DNA of 64,000 nucleotides from Lentisphaerae bacterium RIFOXYA12_64_32. GTDB taxonomy: Bacteria > Verrucomicrobiota > Lentisphaeria > Oligosphaerales > YB12-FULL-65-16. The translations under genes were made by a program, and so were the position numbers. This document shows positions 33,846 to 42,960 of the stretch, one piece after another. Each line of letters starts with the position of its first letter. Position 1 is the stretch's first letter. The stretch spans positions 1-64,000 of the forward strand of contig MHBL01000100.1 of NCBI GenBank assembly GCA_001803235.1, written 5' to 3'. The notes below the pieces were generated by a model. That model was given only the letters and a program-made list of their open reading frames with translations. It did not search any database and was not told where the DNA came from.

Positions 33846-36800
33846 TCATGGGGCTGCCGGCGCGGCGCCGGCCGCGTCCGGAGCGGGCCCAAACATCAGG
33901 CGCCAGACGGCGCCGAATGCCGTCGCCAGGCTGTCGAGGGACGAATACACAACAGGAATCACCACCATGGTCAGGAACGTGCCCACCGTCAGGCCGGTCG
34001 CCGCCACGATGCCGAGCGGGCTCATCCGCTCCAGGCCGACGGCCATTTCGAGCACCAGCGGCATCAACCCCACCACGGTCGAGACCGTGGTCATCAGGAT
34101 CGGCCGGATCCGCAACTGGACCGATTGGAGAATGGCTTCGTCCTTGGTCATGCCCTTCTTGCGGGCCTCGATGATGAAATCCAGCAGCAGGATGCTGTTG
34201 TTGACGATGGTGCCGCCGAGCAGGATCAGGCCCATCATGGCCGGTTTGCACATGGGCTTGTCGAACAGCAGCAACCCCCAGAAGCCGCCCGCTACGGCCA
34301 GCGGGATGGCGGCCATGATGGTGAAGGGGTGGAGGAAAGACTTGAACATGGCCACCAGCAGGATGAACAGCAGCGCGATGCCGATGAGCAGGGCGCGGCC
34401 CATCTCCTCCTGCCCGAGTTGCATGTCCACCGCGGTGCCGGCCAACTCGATGGAGTAGCCGGCGGGCACGGCGATGCCGGCCAGTTTCTTCCTGACCATG
34501 CCCGTCACATGGCCGATGGTGTAGCCACGGTTGCCGGCGGTGATGTCGATGGTCGGCAGGAGGTCCTCGCGGGTGATGAACGGCTGACTCCGGTGCGGTT
34601 CGATGGTGGCTACGGCCCGCAGCGGCACCTGCCCCAGGTGGGTGTCGAGGTACACGTCCTTGAGCTGTGCCGGATACTCGATGTCCTTGCCGCGATGCCG
34701 AACGGTCACGGGGATATCGAGATAACCGCGCAGGCGCATCGGCGTGGCGGTCACGCCCTTCACCGCCGTGCGCAATTCCTGGGCGACCCGCGGCGGGGGG
34801 ATCTGGTACAGCTCGGCCAGGTCAGGATCGATATGGATGCGGCAATCGCGTTTGTCGATCGTCCAGCTCCGGCGCACGTCGACCAGACCCGGGGTGCCGT
34901 CCAGCGCCTGCAGCGTGCGCGCGGCCAAGTCGTCCAGCATCCGCGGTTCCGGGCCGCTGATAATGATGTCCAGGGGTGCCCGCGTGGTGGACACCGGCGT
35001 GGCGCCGTACTCGCTGATGCGGAAACTGCGGATACCCGCGATCCCGCGCAGCCGCGCGCGCCACTGGTCCTGGATTTCCCATATATCCTGCTCGCGCCGG
35101 GTGCGGTCCACCAACAGGATGCGGACTTTGCCGGTCTGTGCCGTGGCCCCGCCACCGCCGAAACTGATTTGCCCCGGCTCCGAACCGACGGTCGAGGAGA
35201 CCGCCAGAACGCCCGGCTGCTCGTAGATGACCCGCTCGATCTCGGCGAGCACTGTCTCCACCTGGGCCGGGGGGACATCGGCCGGCGTCTCGAACTCCAG
35301 ATTGACGATGCCCGTGTCCATGAGCGGCATCAGTTCGCCGCCGATCAGCGGTTTCACTTTTTTCATCGTGACGACGAGGAATGCCGCCGCCAGCAGCAGC
35401 ACCAGCCAGCGCCGCACCAGCGCGCCGCGCAGCAGGCGCAACAGCCCCTTGCCGAGCCAACCGACGCTCCGATCCGTGAACGTGAACAGGCGCTCGACAA
35501 GGTTGCGCTTGTGCTCGCCGTGCGACAGCAGCCGCGACGCCATCAACGGCACCACCGAGAGCGCCGCCAGCAGCGAGGCAATCAGGGTGGCGGAGATGAC
35601 CAGGTTGAGTGGCCGCATGGTCTGCTGGGTGTAGCCGCCGGCGAACATGACCGGGACCAGGACGACCACCGTGGTCAGCATGCCGGCGGTCGCGGCCAGA
35701 GCGACCTCGCGTGCCCCCAGGCTGGCCGCGCGGGTCGCGTTTTTGCCGGGGTCATCGTGGTAGTGCCGGTAGATGTTCTCCAGCACGACGATGGAGGCGT
35801 CCACCACCATGCCCACCGAGATGATCAGGCCGGTCAGCGTCACCATGTTCAGCGTGTAGGGGCTGAACCAGAGCACCACCAGGCTGGCCAGAAACGCCAG
35901 CGGAATGCTCACCGACACGATGAGCGCGGCGCGCATATCCGCCAGGATCAGGAAGATCACGGCCACCGTCAGAATGATAGCCTGCACGAGCGAACTGCGC
36001 ATGCCGTGAACGTTCAGATCGATGATGGGTTGCTGGTCGTCGGTGATGGCGAAGGCGATGTCCGGGTACTCCGCCTGAAGGCGGGGCAGAAGCGCCTTTA
36101 CGTTCCGGATGGCTTCGACGGTCGGGCCGCGCTCGGGGCGCAGCACGTTGATGGCGATGGCCGGCTTGCCATTGCCATGGTAGACGCTGCGCTGCTCCGC
36201 CTCGCCCAGAACCACGTCGGCAACATCCCGCAGGCGCAGAGCGCCACGCTCGCCGTAGCGGATCGGCAGACGCCGGATCTGGTCGAGGTTCTCGAACTCC
36301 CCAGCCACCTTCACGAGGTACTCGCGCTGGGGCGAGTAGACTGTACCCGCCGGGGCCGAGACGTTGTGCCGTGCCAGGGCGGCCACCACATCGGCCAGGC
36401 TCAGACCGTTGGCTGCCAGCCGCAGACGATCCACCCGCACGGTGATTTCCGGCTGGTGCCCCCCAAACACATCCACGTCGGCGACACCATCCACATTGAG
36501 CAAGGCGTCCTCGATCTGGTTCTCGGCCAACAGTCGAATCTGGGCCAGGTCCTTGACGCTGCCGGGTTGCGGGGTCAGGGCGAGCGTGAGTAACGGCCGG
36601 GTGGCATCCGAGATGCGGTAGATGCGCGGCTCCATGATCGCCGCGGGCAGGGCCGCCCGGATGCGGCTGACCGCGTTTTGCACGTCGACGACAGCTTCAC
36701 CCAAAGGCTTGGCGTAGCCGAACTCGGCGTTGATCGAAGATACCTCGTCGCGGCTGGTGCTGGTGATGCGTTTGAGGCCGCCGAGGCTGTTCAACTCCTT

Positions 36801-37004
36801 CTCGATGACCTGCGTGACCTTGTCGGCCAGGTCGTCCGCATCGGCGCCGGGCCAGACGGTCACCACAACCACCTGTGGCGGCGCACTGTCCGGGAACAGG
36901 TCCGTGGGCGTACGGAAAAAGGCGAAGAACCCCAGCGCCGTCACCAGCAGGCAGGTGGCAATCACGGTATAGGGCGAGCGCATGGAGAAGTCCGGTAGGT
37001 TCAT
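33846..37004 (-). CDS. RND-family efflux permease
   Basis: The 1052-residue length is standard for an AcrB-type inner-membrane proton-driven pump. It begins MNLPDFSMRSPYTVIATCLL (first helix), then the porter domain with PGADADDLADKVTQVIEKEL. The TM4 motif GMVVDASIVVLENIYRH keeps one of the two proton-relay aspartates usual in HAE1 pumps, and the second half repeats the layout, with ILLGGTIVNNSILLLDFI at TM10. Its start overlaps the adaptor's stop by four bases (ATGA on the minus strand). The substrate is unknown. The nearby metal and arsenic genes are not proof of a metal substrate, and the TM4 sequence does not match the classical heavy-metal subgroup. Confidence 0.93.
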   Translation of the reverse strand: MNLPDFSMRSPYTVIATCLLVTALGFFAFFRTPTDLFPDSAPPQVVVVTVWPGADADDLADKVTQVIEKELNSLGGLKRITSTSRDEVSSINAEFGYAKPLGEAVVDVQNAVSRIRAALPAAIMEPRIYRISDATRPLLTLALTPQPGSVKDLAQIRLLAENQIEDALLNVDGVADVDVFGGHQPEITVRVDRLRLAANGLSLADVVAALARHNVSAPAGTVYSPQREYLVKVAGEFENLDQIRRLPIRYGERGALRLRDVADVVLGEAEQRSVYHGNGKPAIAINVLRPERGPTVEAIRNVKALLPRLQAEYPDIAFAITDDQQPIIDLNVHGMRSSLVQAIILTVAVIFLILADMRAALIVSVSIPLAFLASLVVLWFSPYTLNMVTLTGLIISVGMVVDASIVVLENIYRHYHDDPGKNATRAASLGAREVALAATAGMLTTVVVLVPVMFAGGYTQQTMRPLNLVISATLIASLLAALSVVPLMASRLLSHGEHKRNLVERLFTFTDRSVGWLGKGLLRLLRGALVRRWLVLLLAAAFLVVTMKKVKPLIGGELMPLMDTGIVNLEFETPADVPPAQVETVLAEIERVIYEQPGVLAVSSTVGSEPGQISFGGGGATAQTGKVRILLVDRTRREQDIWEIQDQWRARLRGIAGIRSFRISEYGATPVSTTRAPLDIIISGPEPRMLDDLAARTLQALDGTPGLVDVRRSWTIDKRDCRIHIDPDLAELYQIPPPRVAQELRTAVKGVTATPMRLRGYLDIPVTVRHRGKDIEYPAQLKDVYLDTHLGQVPLRAVATIEPHRSQPFITREDLLPTIDITAGNRGYTIGHVTGMVRKKLAGIAVPAGYSIELAGTAVDMQLGQEEMGRALLIGIALLFILLVAMFKSFLHPFTIMAAIPLAVAGGFWGLLLFDKPMCKPAMMGLILLGGTIVNNSILLLDFIIEARKKGMTKDEAILQSVQLRIRPILMTTVSTVVGLMPLVLEMAVGLERMSPLGIVAATGLTVGTFLTMVVIPVVYSSLDSLATAFGAVWRLMFGPAPDAAGAAPAAP

Positions 37005-38188
37005 TGCCGGGCCTCCACGGCCATGCTATCGGACAGGCGCGCCCAACCCAGAAACGAACTGATCACGACCTGCTCGCCCGCGGCAACCCCCTCCACGCCG
37101 GCCAGTTCACACGCCGTGCCCAGGAGGGTCACAGGCCGGACCTGAAGTCGGCCGTCCCGAACCACGAACACGCGCGGCGTGCCCTCGGGGCTCTCGACGA
37201 TGGCCGTGACCGGAACCAGGGTAACGTTCTCGCGGCGACGAAACACGACCGCGGCATTCACGTAAGCGCCCAGCGTGAGCCCCTCGGTGGCCGGGCCGGT
37301 CAGCAGGGCTTCCGCCCGTACCATCCGCGCCCGGTTCAGCGCTGGATACAGCCGCGATACGGCAGCCTGCCGCACCTTGTCCCCGACCGTGAAGCTGACC
37401 GGCAATCCGGCGGCGAACGCGGGCAGGTCGCCCTGTGGCACATCGAAGGCCAGCTTGAGGGTACTGCGGTCTTCGACAACCAGGAGCGTCTTGCCCGGAC
37501 TGGCCAGGTCGCCGGCATCGACCGCCTTGACGGTGACCACACCGGCGAACGGACTGGCGATGGTGCAGTACGTCAGCGTCGTCCGCAGCTCATCGGTTTT
37601 CCGCTGCAGCGCCTCGACCTGTTGTTCGAGGGCGCGCGACTTCTGCTCAGCCGACGTCAGCTTGCCGCGGGCTTCGTTGGTCCTCTCGGCGGTCGCCTCG
37701 GCCTGGGCGGGCGGGATCGTGCCGCCAACCGCAAGCTTGCGGTCGCGCTCGCTCTCGCGTTGCCAGTAAGCGAGCGATTCCTTCAGCGACGTCACGCTGG
37801 CCTGGTTGGCTGCCAGGTCGGCCTTGGCCTGCTGGGTCTGGGCTTCCATGGTGGCCACCCCATCGCGGAACTGCCGGTCGTCCAGCGTGACCAGGACGTC
37901 ACCCGCCTGCACGGTTTCGCCCTCCTGGCGGTGGACCTTCTCCACGGTGGCGGTGATGCGCGCCGAGACGTTCGCAATCTGCAGCGGCTCGATCACCGAC
38001 AGGTAGTCATGCCCCTCGTCCAGGTTGCCGGTGGTGGCCGCGGCCGTGTCTACCGGGGTCGCACGCAGTTCGAACTTCGGCGACTTGGCGAGGGCCTGCC
38101 GCTTGCGCTGCACCAGGAAGCGCCCACCGGCCACGAGCGCCGCCACGACCAGAACCAGCACTACCCAACGGATCGCTTTTCCGAGCAT
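37001..38188 (-). CDS. RND efflux periplasmic adaptor subunit
   Basis: This is a 395-residue membrane fusion protein. An N-terminal helix (WVVLVLVVAALVAGG) anchors it. A lipoyl-like half-motif (ARITATVEKVHRQEGETVQAG), a long coiled-coil hairpin at about 120-230 (rich in Gln, Ala, Glu) and a second lipoyl half plus beta-barrel (TIASPFAGVVTVKAVDAGD) follow. It would link the permease to the outer-membrane channel encoded upstream. The stop overlaps the permease start, so the two are translationally coupled. A 427-base gap filled with repeats separates it from the TolC-type gene, which could affect shared transcription. Confidence 0.92.
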   Translation of the reverse strand: MLGKAIRWVVLVLVVAALVAGGRFLVQRKRQALAKSPKFELRATPVDTAAATTGNLDEGHDYLSVIEPLQIANVSARITATVEKVHRQEGETVQAGDVLVTLDDRQFRDGVATMEAQTQQAKADLAANQASVTSLKESLAYWQRESERDRKLAVGGTIPPAQAEATAERTNEARGKLTSAEQKSRALEQQVEALQRKTDELRTTLTYCTIASPFAGVVTVKAVDAGDLASPGKTLLVVEDRSTLKLAFDVPQGDLPAFAAGLPVSFTVGDKVRQAAVSRLYPALNRARMVRAEALLTGPATEGLTLGAYVNAAVVFRRRENVTLVPVTAIVESPEGTPRVFVVRDGRLQVRPVTLLGTACELAGVEGVAAGEQVVISSFLGWARLSDSMAVEARQ

Positions 38189-38261
38189 CAGAGGTTATCT
38201 CCTTCCAGCAGGCCCAGACGTACCAGCGCCGTGGACGGCTCGCCCCACGCCCGCCCTCTGT

Positions 38262-38279
38262 GGATTTACCCGCACTGGT
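38262..38279 (-). repeat. Solo terminal repeat of element F family
   Basis: GGATTTACCCGCACTGGT matches the right end of element F (GGATTTACCCGCACAGGT) with one change. No matching left end was found nearby, so it may be a solo remnant. It lies between the adaptor and TolC-type genes. Confidence 0.6.
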
Positions 38280-38318
38280 CGTTCTTCGCGGCTCGCACGG
38301 GCCGCGGCGATGGCAACA

Positions 38319-38593
38319 CAGAACTCACCGCCCGGAGCACGGAATCCGGGCAACTTGAACTCCCGCGCCTTAGTGCCTTGATTCCCGGGAACGGTGGTGA
38401 AAAACAACATGTGTCTCGGTAGATACTCCGCCCTCGCCGGTGGGAGAGGGACGGGGTGAGGGCGGCGGCGATTCGCTTGGGTTGCGGGCGAAGCGCCGCC
38501 TTAGGATGAAATCCGGCTCGCGGTACGCTCGCGCTCCAGAAGCACCACGATCCCGCGTGCGGGCGGTCAGGTTGTCCGTTGCGGTGAGTTCTG
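38319..38593. mobile_element. Element H with imperfect terminal inverted repeats, interrupting the efflux operon spacer
   Basis: The left end CAGAACTCACCGCC (38319) plus CCGGGCAACTTGAACTCC is mirrored by GGTTGTCCGTTGCGGTGAGT and TCTG at about 38570-38593, giving an imperfect inverted repeat around a 275-base element. Inside are a GGTGGGAGAGGGACGGGGTG stretch and one REP-like unit at 38515-38540 (GGCTCGCGGTACGCTCGCGC). A solo copy of the end is at 33004. No ORF is supported. Confidence 0.7.
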
Positions 38594-38615
38594 GCGGCAA
38601 TGGGCGGGAATGGGC

Positions 38616-40022
38616 TCATGGTTGCTCACCTGTTGCCAGCTTCAGTTGGGCCGTGGCGACACTGAGGTCGGCCAGGGCCCGGTAGTAGGTGGTCTGCGCC
38701 TCGAGCAGGGCCGACTGCGCATCCAGGACGTCCACGATTGCGCCTCTGCCCAGTTCGTACTTCTCGCGCTCGATGCGCAGGCTCTCCGCGGCCTGTTCGG
38801 TCGCCTTCTGCGTCGCCGCGATCCGTTGCCGCGACGAGACAATGCTCAGGATCGCCGTCTCGACGTCGAGCCGCACCTGCAACTCGAGCTTGCGCAGCCG
38901 TTCCCGGGCGGCAGCCAGCTTCGCCTGCTGCTCGCGGACTCTGGCCCTGATCCGGCCGCCCTCGAACAGCGGCAGGTCCGCCACCAGCCCGACGCGGCCG
39001 ACGTCATCGGCCCGGTCCGTGCCCGCGGGCCGGTCGGTCGGGTCGGCGGCCCAGCGCCCGCCATACGCGCCCTGGAGCGCCACCGTCGGCCATGCCGCGG
39101 CCCGCGCCGCGTCCACGGCCTTGGCCTGGGCCTCCAGCACCGCCCGGGCCGCCAGGTAGTCGTCGCGTTGCGCCATGGCCTTGCTCATCTCCACGTCTAC
39201 GGAAGACTCCTGCATCGTCTCCAGCGCCGCCAGTTCGCCGGCAACATCGAGGTGCGATTCGCGGGCGCCGCCGCCCAGCAGGTTCGCCAGGACCCGGGTC
39301 TGTATGGCCAGAACATTCGTCTCCCGCACCGTGCGCTGGGCCAGGTCCGCCAGCCGGACCTCGGTGCGCAGGCGGTCCACTTGGGCGGCCCTCCGCGCGG
39401 CGATCAGGTCGTCCACCCGCTTGAGGTGCTCATCCAGCGCCTGGCGGGAGGCATCGAGGGATTCAATCAGCCGCCGTTGCACCAGGATGCCGTAGAACAC
39501 GCTCGAAACATTGAACACCAATTCGTCGCGCGTATGAGCCAACCGATGTTCTGCCGCCAGCCGCAGCAGTTCGGCCGCCTTGACCTCGCTGGCGAGCCGG
39601 CCGCCGGTGAACAACGGCAGGCTCACAACCAGGTCGCCGGAGAAGATGTCCCGGCTGAACACGCCGGGTTCCCCGTTTTCCCTGGCCGCAAGCAACCGTT
39701 GCCCGTCCAGGTAGTTGTTGTACCCGCCGACGGCGTGCAGGCTCGGCAGCCGCTGTCCGGCGGCGATGTCGCGCTGGGCAACGGCGGCCCCCAAGTCGTG
39801 CGCCGTGGCGGCCAGCTCGGGGTTGCCGGCCAGGGCAAGGCCGATGGCTTTGTCCAAGGTCAGTGGCCCTGGAGTCGGCTCAGCGACGGCCGTTCGGATT
39901 GCGGCCGCGGCAGGCGGCAGGCCAGCCGACATCCCGGCGTAGGGGTCTGTCGGGGTCGGCAGGACGCAGCCGCCAAGCAGCAGTGGCACGGCAAGAATCG
40001 CAAGGAAGACAGCTCTCGGCAT
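38616..40022 (-). CDS. TolC-family outer membrane efflux lipoprotein
   Basis: The protein of about 468 residues opens with a lipoprotein signal (FLAILAVPLLLGGC, Cys as the likely lipid anchor). Two repeats of the outer-membrane factor fold follow, each with long coiled-coil helices (first near AIGLALAGNPELAATAHDLG, second near EREKYELGRGAIVDVLDAQS). It would form the trimeric outer-membrane channel of a tripartite pump with the adaptor and RND permease downstream. The ATG at 40022 is preferred over the GTG six bases earlier, because AAAGGTGG then lies at a workable distance. Element F copy 2 begins just upstream, so the promoter region is repeat-rich. Confidence 0.92.
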   Translation of the reverse strand: MPRAVFLAILAVPLLLGGCVLPTPTDPYAGMSAGLPPAAAAIRTAVAEPTPGPLTLDKAIGLALAGNPELAATAHDLGAAVAQRDIAAGQRLPSLHAVGGYNNYLDGQRLLAARENGEPGVFSRDIFSGDLVVSLPLFTGGRLASEVKAAELLRLAAEHRLAHTRDELVFNVSSVFYGILVQRRLIESLDASRQALDEHLKRVDDLIAARRAAQVDRLRTEVRLADLAQRTVRETNVLAIQTRVLANLLGGGARESHLDVAGELAALETMQESSVDVEMSKAMAQRDDYLAARAVLEAQAKAVDAARAAAWPTVALQGAYGGRWAADPTDRPAGTDRADDVGRVGLVADLPLFEGGRIRARVREQQAKLAAARERLRKLELQVRLDVETAILSIVSSRQRIAATQKATEQAAESLRIEREKYELGRGAIVDVLDAQSALLEAQTTYYRALADLSVATAQLKLATGEQP

Positions 40023-40079
40023 GGCCACCTTTCAAAGAACAGGAAGAACAGGGAAGCTGTTCTTCGCCTTTCATCTTCG

Positions 40080-40347
40080 ACCTGTGCAGGCAAATCCAGC
40101 TTTGCGGGAAAACGCCCGCCCGCGGACGGGCATCGGGAACGGCGCCGCTCGTAGTGGTGTCGCAGTCCCGGCGGAGAAGTCCGCCGGGCAAGACACCATT
40201 CCACGCCACGCCGCCGCAACACACCGCATGGGCTCTTGGCGCGCCACTTCGTTCCGTCCCGCTTGCCAAGCGGGAAGCCTACTACGAACGGGCGTATCTT
40301 GGCACCCCCACGTCGCCACTTCCATCTGAAGACTTACCCGCACAGGT
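40080..40347. mobile_element. MITE-like element F, copy 2
   Basis: The left end ACCTGTGCAGGCAAATCC (40080-40097) and the right end GACTTACCCGCACAGGT (40331-40347) are an imperfect inverted repeat. Interior blocks CGCTCGTAGTGGTGTCGCAG, GCCGGGCAAGACACCATTC and GCATGGGCTCTTGGCG match copy 1 at 15352-15572, with an extra internal hairpin. TTCATCTTCG and TTCATCTTTCG flank the two sides, a possible degenerate target duplication. It fills the gap between the TolC-type gene start and the cysteine desulfurase stop. Confidence 0.82.
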
Positions 40348-40350
40348 CGT

Positions 40351-41484
40351 TCATCTTTCGTCTTTCGATGCGAAGAGGCGCGCGAGCCGGTCCGTGACCT
40401 CATCGATCTCCGCCTCGGTGGTCGTCCGGCCCAGACTGAAGCGCACGGCGCCCAGGCCGACCTCGGGCGGCACATTCATCGCGTGCAGCACCGGTGACAG
40501 ACTCGGCCGCCCGTCGTGGCAAGCGGACCCGGTTGACGCCGCAACGCCGTCCAGCGCGGCGAGCACATCGGCACCCATGCATTCGCGGAAGGATACATTG
40601 AGCGTGTTCGGCAGCCGGAGGTCCGGATGGCCGTTCAGGACAACCCGTTCGCCAAGCGCGGTGCGGAGCCGCTCCCAGAGCCGGTCTCTGAGCTGCCGGA
40701 CCGAGGGCATTCCGAGCCACGGTTCGGCGATCCGGCATGCCGCGCCCAGCCCGACATCCAACATGACATTCTCAGTCCCGGCCCGGCGTCCCGACTCGTG
40801 CCCGGCGCCATGGATGAGCGGCTCGATGGGCGTGCCCTTCCGCACGTAGAGCGCGCCGACGCCTTTCGGCGCATACAGTTTGTGCCCGGCGACGGTGAGC
40901 AGGTCCACGCCGAGGTCGTCCACACGCGTCTCGATCTTGCCGACGGACTGCGCTGCGTCGGTGTGAAAGATGATCCCCCGGGCGCGGGCGATGCGCGAAA
41001 TCTCACGGATCGGCTGAATCGTTCCCACCTCGTTGTTCGCGTGCATCACCGTGACCAGAATCGTCCGGTCAGTGATGGCGCGCCGCACGTCGTCCGGGTC
41101 AACGAGGCCGTGTCGGTCCACCGTGACGTGAGTGACCCGCGCGCCGAGTCGCTCCAGAAAGCGGCAGGGATTGAGCACGGCGGGATGTTCGATCTGCGTG
41201 CTTACGATGTGCGCGTCCGGGCGTGGATTGGCGAAGAAGACACCCTTGATGGCATGGTTGTTCGATTCGCTTCCCCCGCTCGTGAAGACGACTTCCGACG
41301 GGTCGCACCCCAGGAGTCCCGCCACCTCCGCCCGAGCGCGTTCCACGGCGTCCTTTGCGGGTGCACCAGCCCAGTGGCGGCTGGAGGGATTGCCGAAGTG
41401 ATCCGCCAAGTATGGCCGCATGGCCTCGGCGACTTCCGGCGCGATCGGCGTACTGGCGTTGAAATCGAGGTAGATGGGGCTCAT
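40351..41484 (-). CDS. Cysteine desulfurase, NifS/IscS family
   Basis: This is a PLP-dependent enzyme of 377 residues that takes sulfur from L-cysteine for iron-sulfur cluster, thiouridine or cofactor synthesis. It begins MSPIYLDFNASTPIAPEVAE. PLP-binding landmarks are TSGGSESNNHAI (about 68-79), HTDAAQSVGKI (174-184) and the Schiff-base Lys202 in AGHKLYAPKG. The catalytic Cys322 lies in SACH, within a loop like the IscS/NifS group. The stop abuts the end of element F. The start overlaps the stop of a DsrE-like remnant as ATGA. No IscU-like gene is adjacent, so the sulfur acceptor is unknown. Confidence 0.93.
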   Translation of the reverse strand: MSPIYLDFNASTPIAPEVAEAMRPYLADHFGNPSSRHWAGAPAKDAVERARAEVAGLLGCDPSEVVFTSGGSESNNHAIKGVFFANPRPDAHIVSTQIEHPAVLNPCRFLERLGARVTHVTVDRHGLVDPDDVRRAITDRTILVTVMHANNEVGTIQPIREISRIARARGIIFHTDAAQSVGKIETRVDDLGVDLLTVAGHKLYAPKGVGALYVRKGTPIEPLIHGAGHESGRRAGTENVMLDVGLGAACRIAEPWLGMPSVRQLRDRLWERLRTALGERVVLNGHPDLRLPNTLNVSFRECMGADVLAALDGVAASTGSACHDGRPSLSPVLHAMNVPPEVGLGAVRFSLGRTTTEAEIDEVTDRLARLFASKDER

Positions 41485-41588
41485 GAGATGCGCACCTCGT
41501 CGCCCTGCTCGACGCTGTAGAGCGCCAGCCGGAGCACGTTGAAGACGGTCTCGGGCCCCGTCCGCGTGATGACCATGCCAAGCTTCAT
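41481..41588 (-). pseudogene. DsrE/DsrF-like N-terminal remnant (35 codons)
   Basis: The short reading frame MKLGMVITRTGPETVFNVLR, continuing to LALYSVEQGDEVRIS, matches the usual first strand-helix-strand of DsrE-type sulfur-relay proteins (family length about 110-120 residues). It then ends at a TGA that overlaps the cysteine desulfurase ATG. A perfect AGGAGG site precedes the start, so it is probably still translated. A deletion that joined the first third of a DsrE-like gene to the desulfurase is one reading. A functional leader that couples translation is another. Confidence 0.6.
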
Positions 41589-41779
41589 CGTCTTCCTCCT
41601 GTCCGGGCGCCCGCCATGGTCACACACGGGTGATCCCTGGCATCGCCATGGCATTTCTTCACCTGCCCTCCCTTGTCCGCCCACGGCGGGAAGCGGAAGG
41701 GGCAGCGCGGCGCGCTGCCCCCCGAGGACCTCCTCACTTCGCGGTTTTCGCCTTCTTCGCGTTTCTCTTCGTCTTGGGC

Positions 41780-42484
41780 TCACTTGGACGCTTGGGCGCA
41801 GGCACACAACCGCACCCGCACTTTCTCGCTTCTTTGCACATGGGCTTTCATCTCCTTTCGCGTCTTTGTCACCTCTGCCTCCAGGCAGCGGCATATGCAC
41901 CCGTCCGCGAAATTCCGGGGAAGCAGATACTCCTGCCCTTCCCTGATTGCTCTATGGATAATCTCGCAGTGCAGCCGGGCGCGGGCGTCGTGCAGACGTT
42001 TGCGAAGTGTCCCGCCCTTGATTCCGAGTATGGCCGCGGCGGCCCTGGGAGAAAGCTCCTCATCGAAGCACAGCAGCGCCGCTGCTCTCAAGCGTTCGGG
42101 CAGTTTCTCGATCATCGCAGCGACGTCCAGCGTGTCTTGATCCTGCTCCGTCGCGGGGCCCATGGCGGGCGAGTCCGGCGCCGATCGGTCCACCAGCGGC
42201 GGGCTGTCGGCCTCCTCATGGCGGTGGGACCGAAACCAAAGCGCGCAGTGGCGCAACGCGATCGCGCGGAGCCAGGCACCGAATCGGTTCCTATCCTTCA
42301 ATTGCACGAGCTTCCGGTAGGCGGCCACGAAGGAATCCTGGGCAATCTCGTCGGCCGCGGCACGGTTTCGGACACGGTGCAGCGCCAAGGCGTAGATGGC
42401 GGTCTGATAGCGGCCAATTAGCACGCGGAAGGCCTCATGGTCGCCCGCAAGCGTTTGCTCAATGAGTCGTTTCTCATCACCCAT
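41780..42484 (-). CDS. ECF-type RNA polymerase sigma factor
   Basis: The 234-residue protein has sigma region 2 (AFRVLIGRYQTAIYALALHR, then DEIAQDSFVAAYRKL) and region 4 (MIEKLPERLRAAALLCFDEE, then AAAAILGIKGGTLRKRLHDAR). A C-terminal tail of about 60 residues contains DGCICRCLEAEV, with three cysteines, which is unusual for plain ECF factors and might sense metal or redox state (inference). The ATG at 42484 is preceded by AGGAG at nine bases; the long upstream open frame looks non-coding. It lies downstream of the metal-sensor cluster and may be a second regulator of it. No anti-sigma gene is adjacent. Confidence 0.87.
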   Translation of the reverse strand: MGDEKRLIEQTLAGDHEAFRVLIGRYQTAIYALALHRVRNRAAADEIAQDSFVAAYRKLVQLKDRNRFGAWLRAIALRHCALWFRSHRHEEADSPPLVDRSAPDSPAMGPATEQDQDTLDVAAMIEKLPERLRAAALLCFDEELSPRAAAAILGIKGGTLRKRLHDARARLHCEIIHRAIREGQEYLLPRNFADGCICRCLEAEVTKTRKEMKAHVQRSEKVRVRLCACAQASK

Positions 42485-42960
42485 TCCCGTGACTCTCCTG
42501 GTCTCTCGTTCGTCACCGCACCCGGATTCCCGACTTGACATCCCGGCCATTCTCACCTTTCCAGGACCGGCCCCCCCTCGCCGTAGTCCTGGCCCATGGA
42601 TGTCGCTACCTATATAGATGCGGCGGCCCCCCGTTTCGTTACGTCGATCGGCCGCAAGAGAGAGCCGTCGTTGTCGGGAAGCGGTGCCGGTCACAGCCGC
42701 ACGCCTTGGCCGGAGCAGGCGTCCGGGTGCGCCGCGACGACGGTTGCCTCGTCCAGGTTGAGCCGCCCTTGCAGCATCTCCTGGATCAGTATGTACTACT
42801 GTCCGCAAACTTCTTGTTTTTCTGGCAAGACTTCTCTCTCGTCCGACCTTGATACTTGGACGTTGAACGTTGAGCGTTGGATGTTCGAGCGGCCTGGGCA
42901 AGTGTCACTGACTCCACCACTTGGTTGCGGCCCAGGCCGTGCTGGGGTATCCGTGGCACT
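42485..42960. other. Intergenic region with short heptamer repeats
   Basis: At about 42855-42890 runs a degenerate seven-base tract (TTGGACG, TTGAACG, TTGAGCG, TTGGATG). The rest holds no family-like ORF. A 24-codon minus-strand frame at about 42700-42775 could be a peptide but has no support beyond being open. The region separates the second sigma factor from the EF-hand-like protein gene. Confidence 0.55.

Noticed and set aside
33666-36593. 975-codon plus-strand frame opposite the RND permease gene
   Set aside because: Composition is Gln/His/Arg-rich with no conserved motif, while the minus strand has a full RND permease with all helices.
42700-42775. 24-codon peptide frame (MLQGRLNLDEATVVAAHPDA and four more residues)
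   Set aside because: The frame is open and ends at a clean stop, but there is no conserved family, no strong ribosome-binding site and no link to a neighbour.
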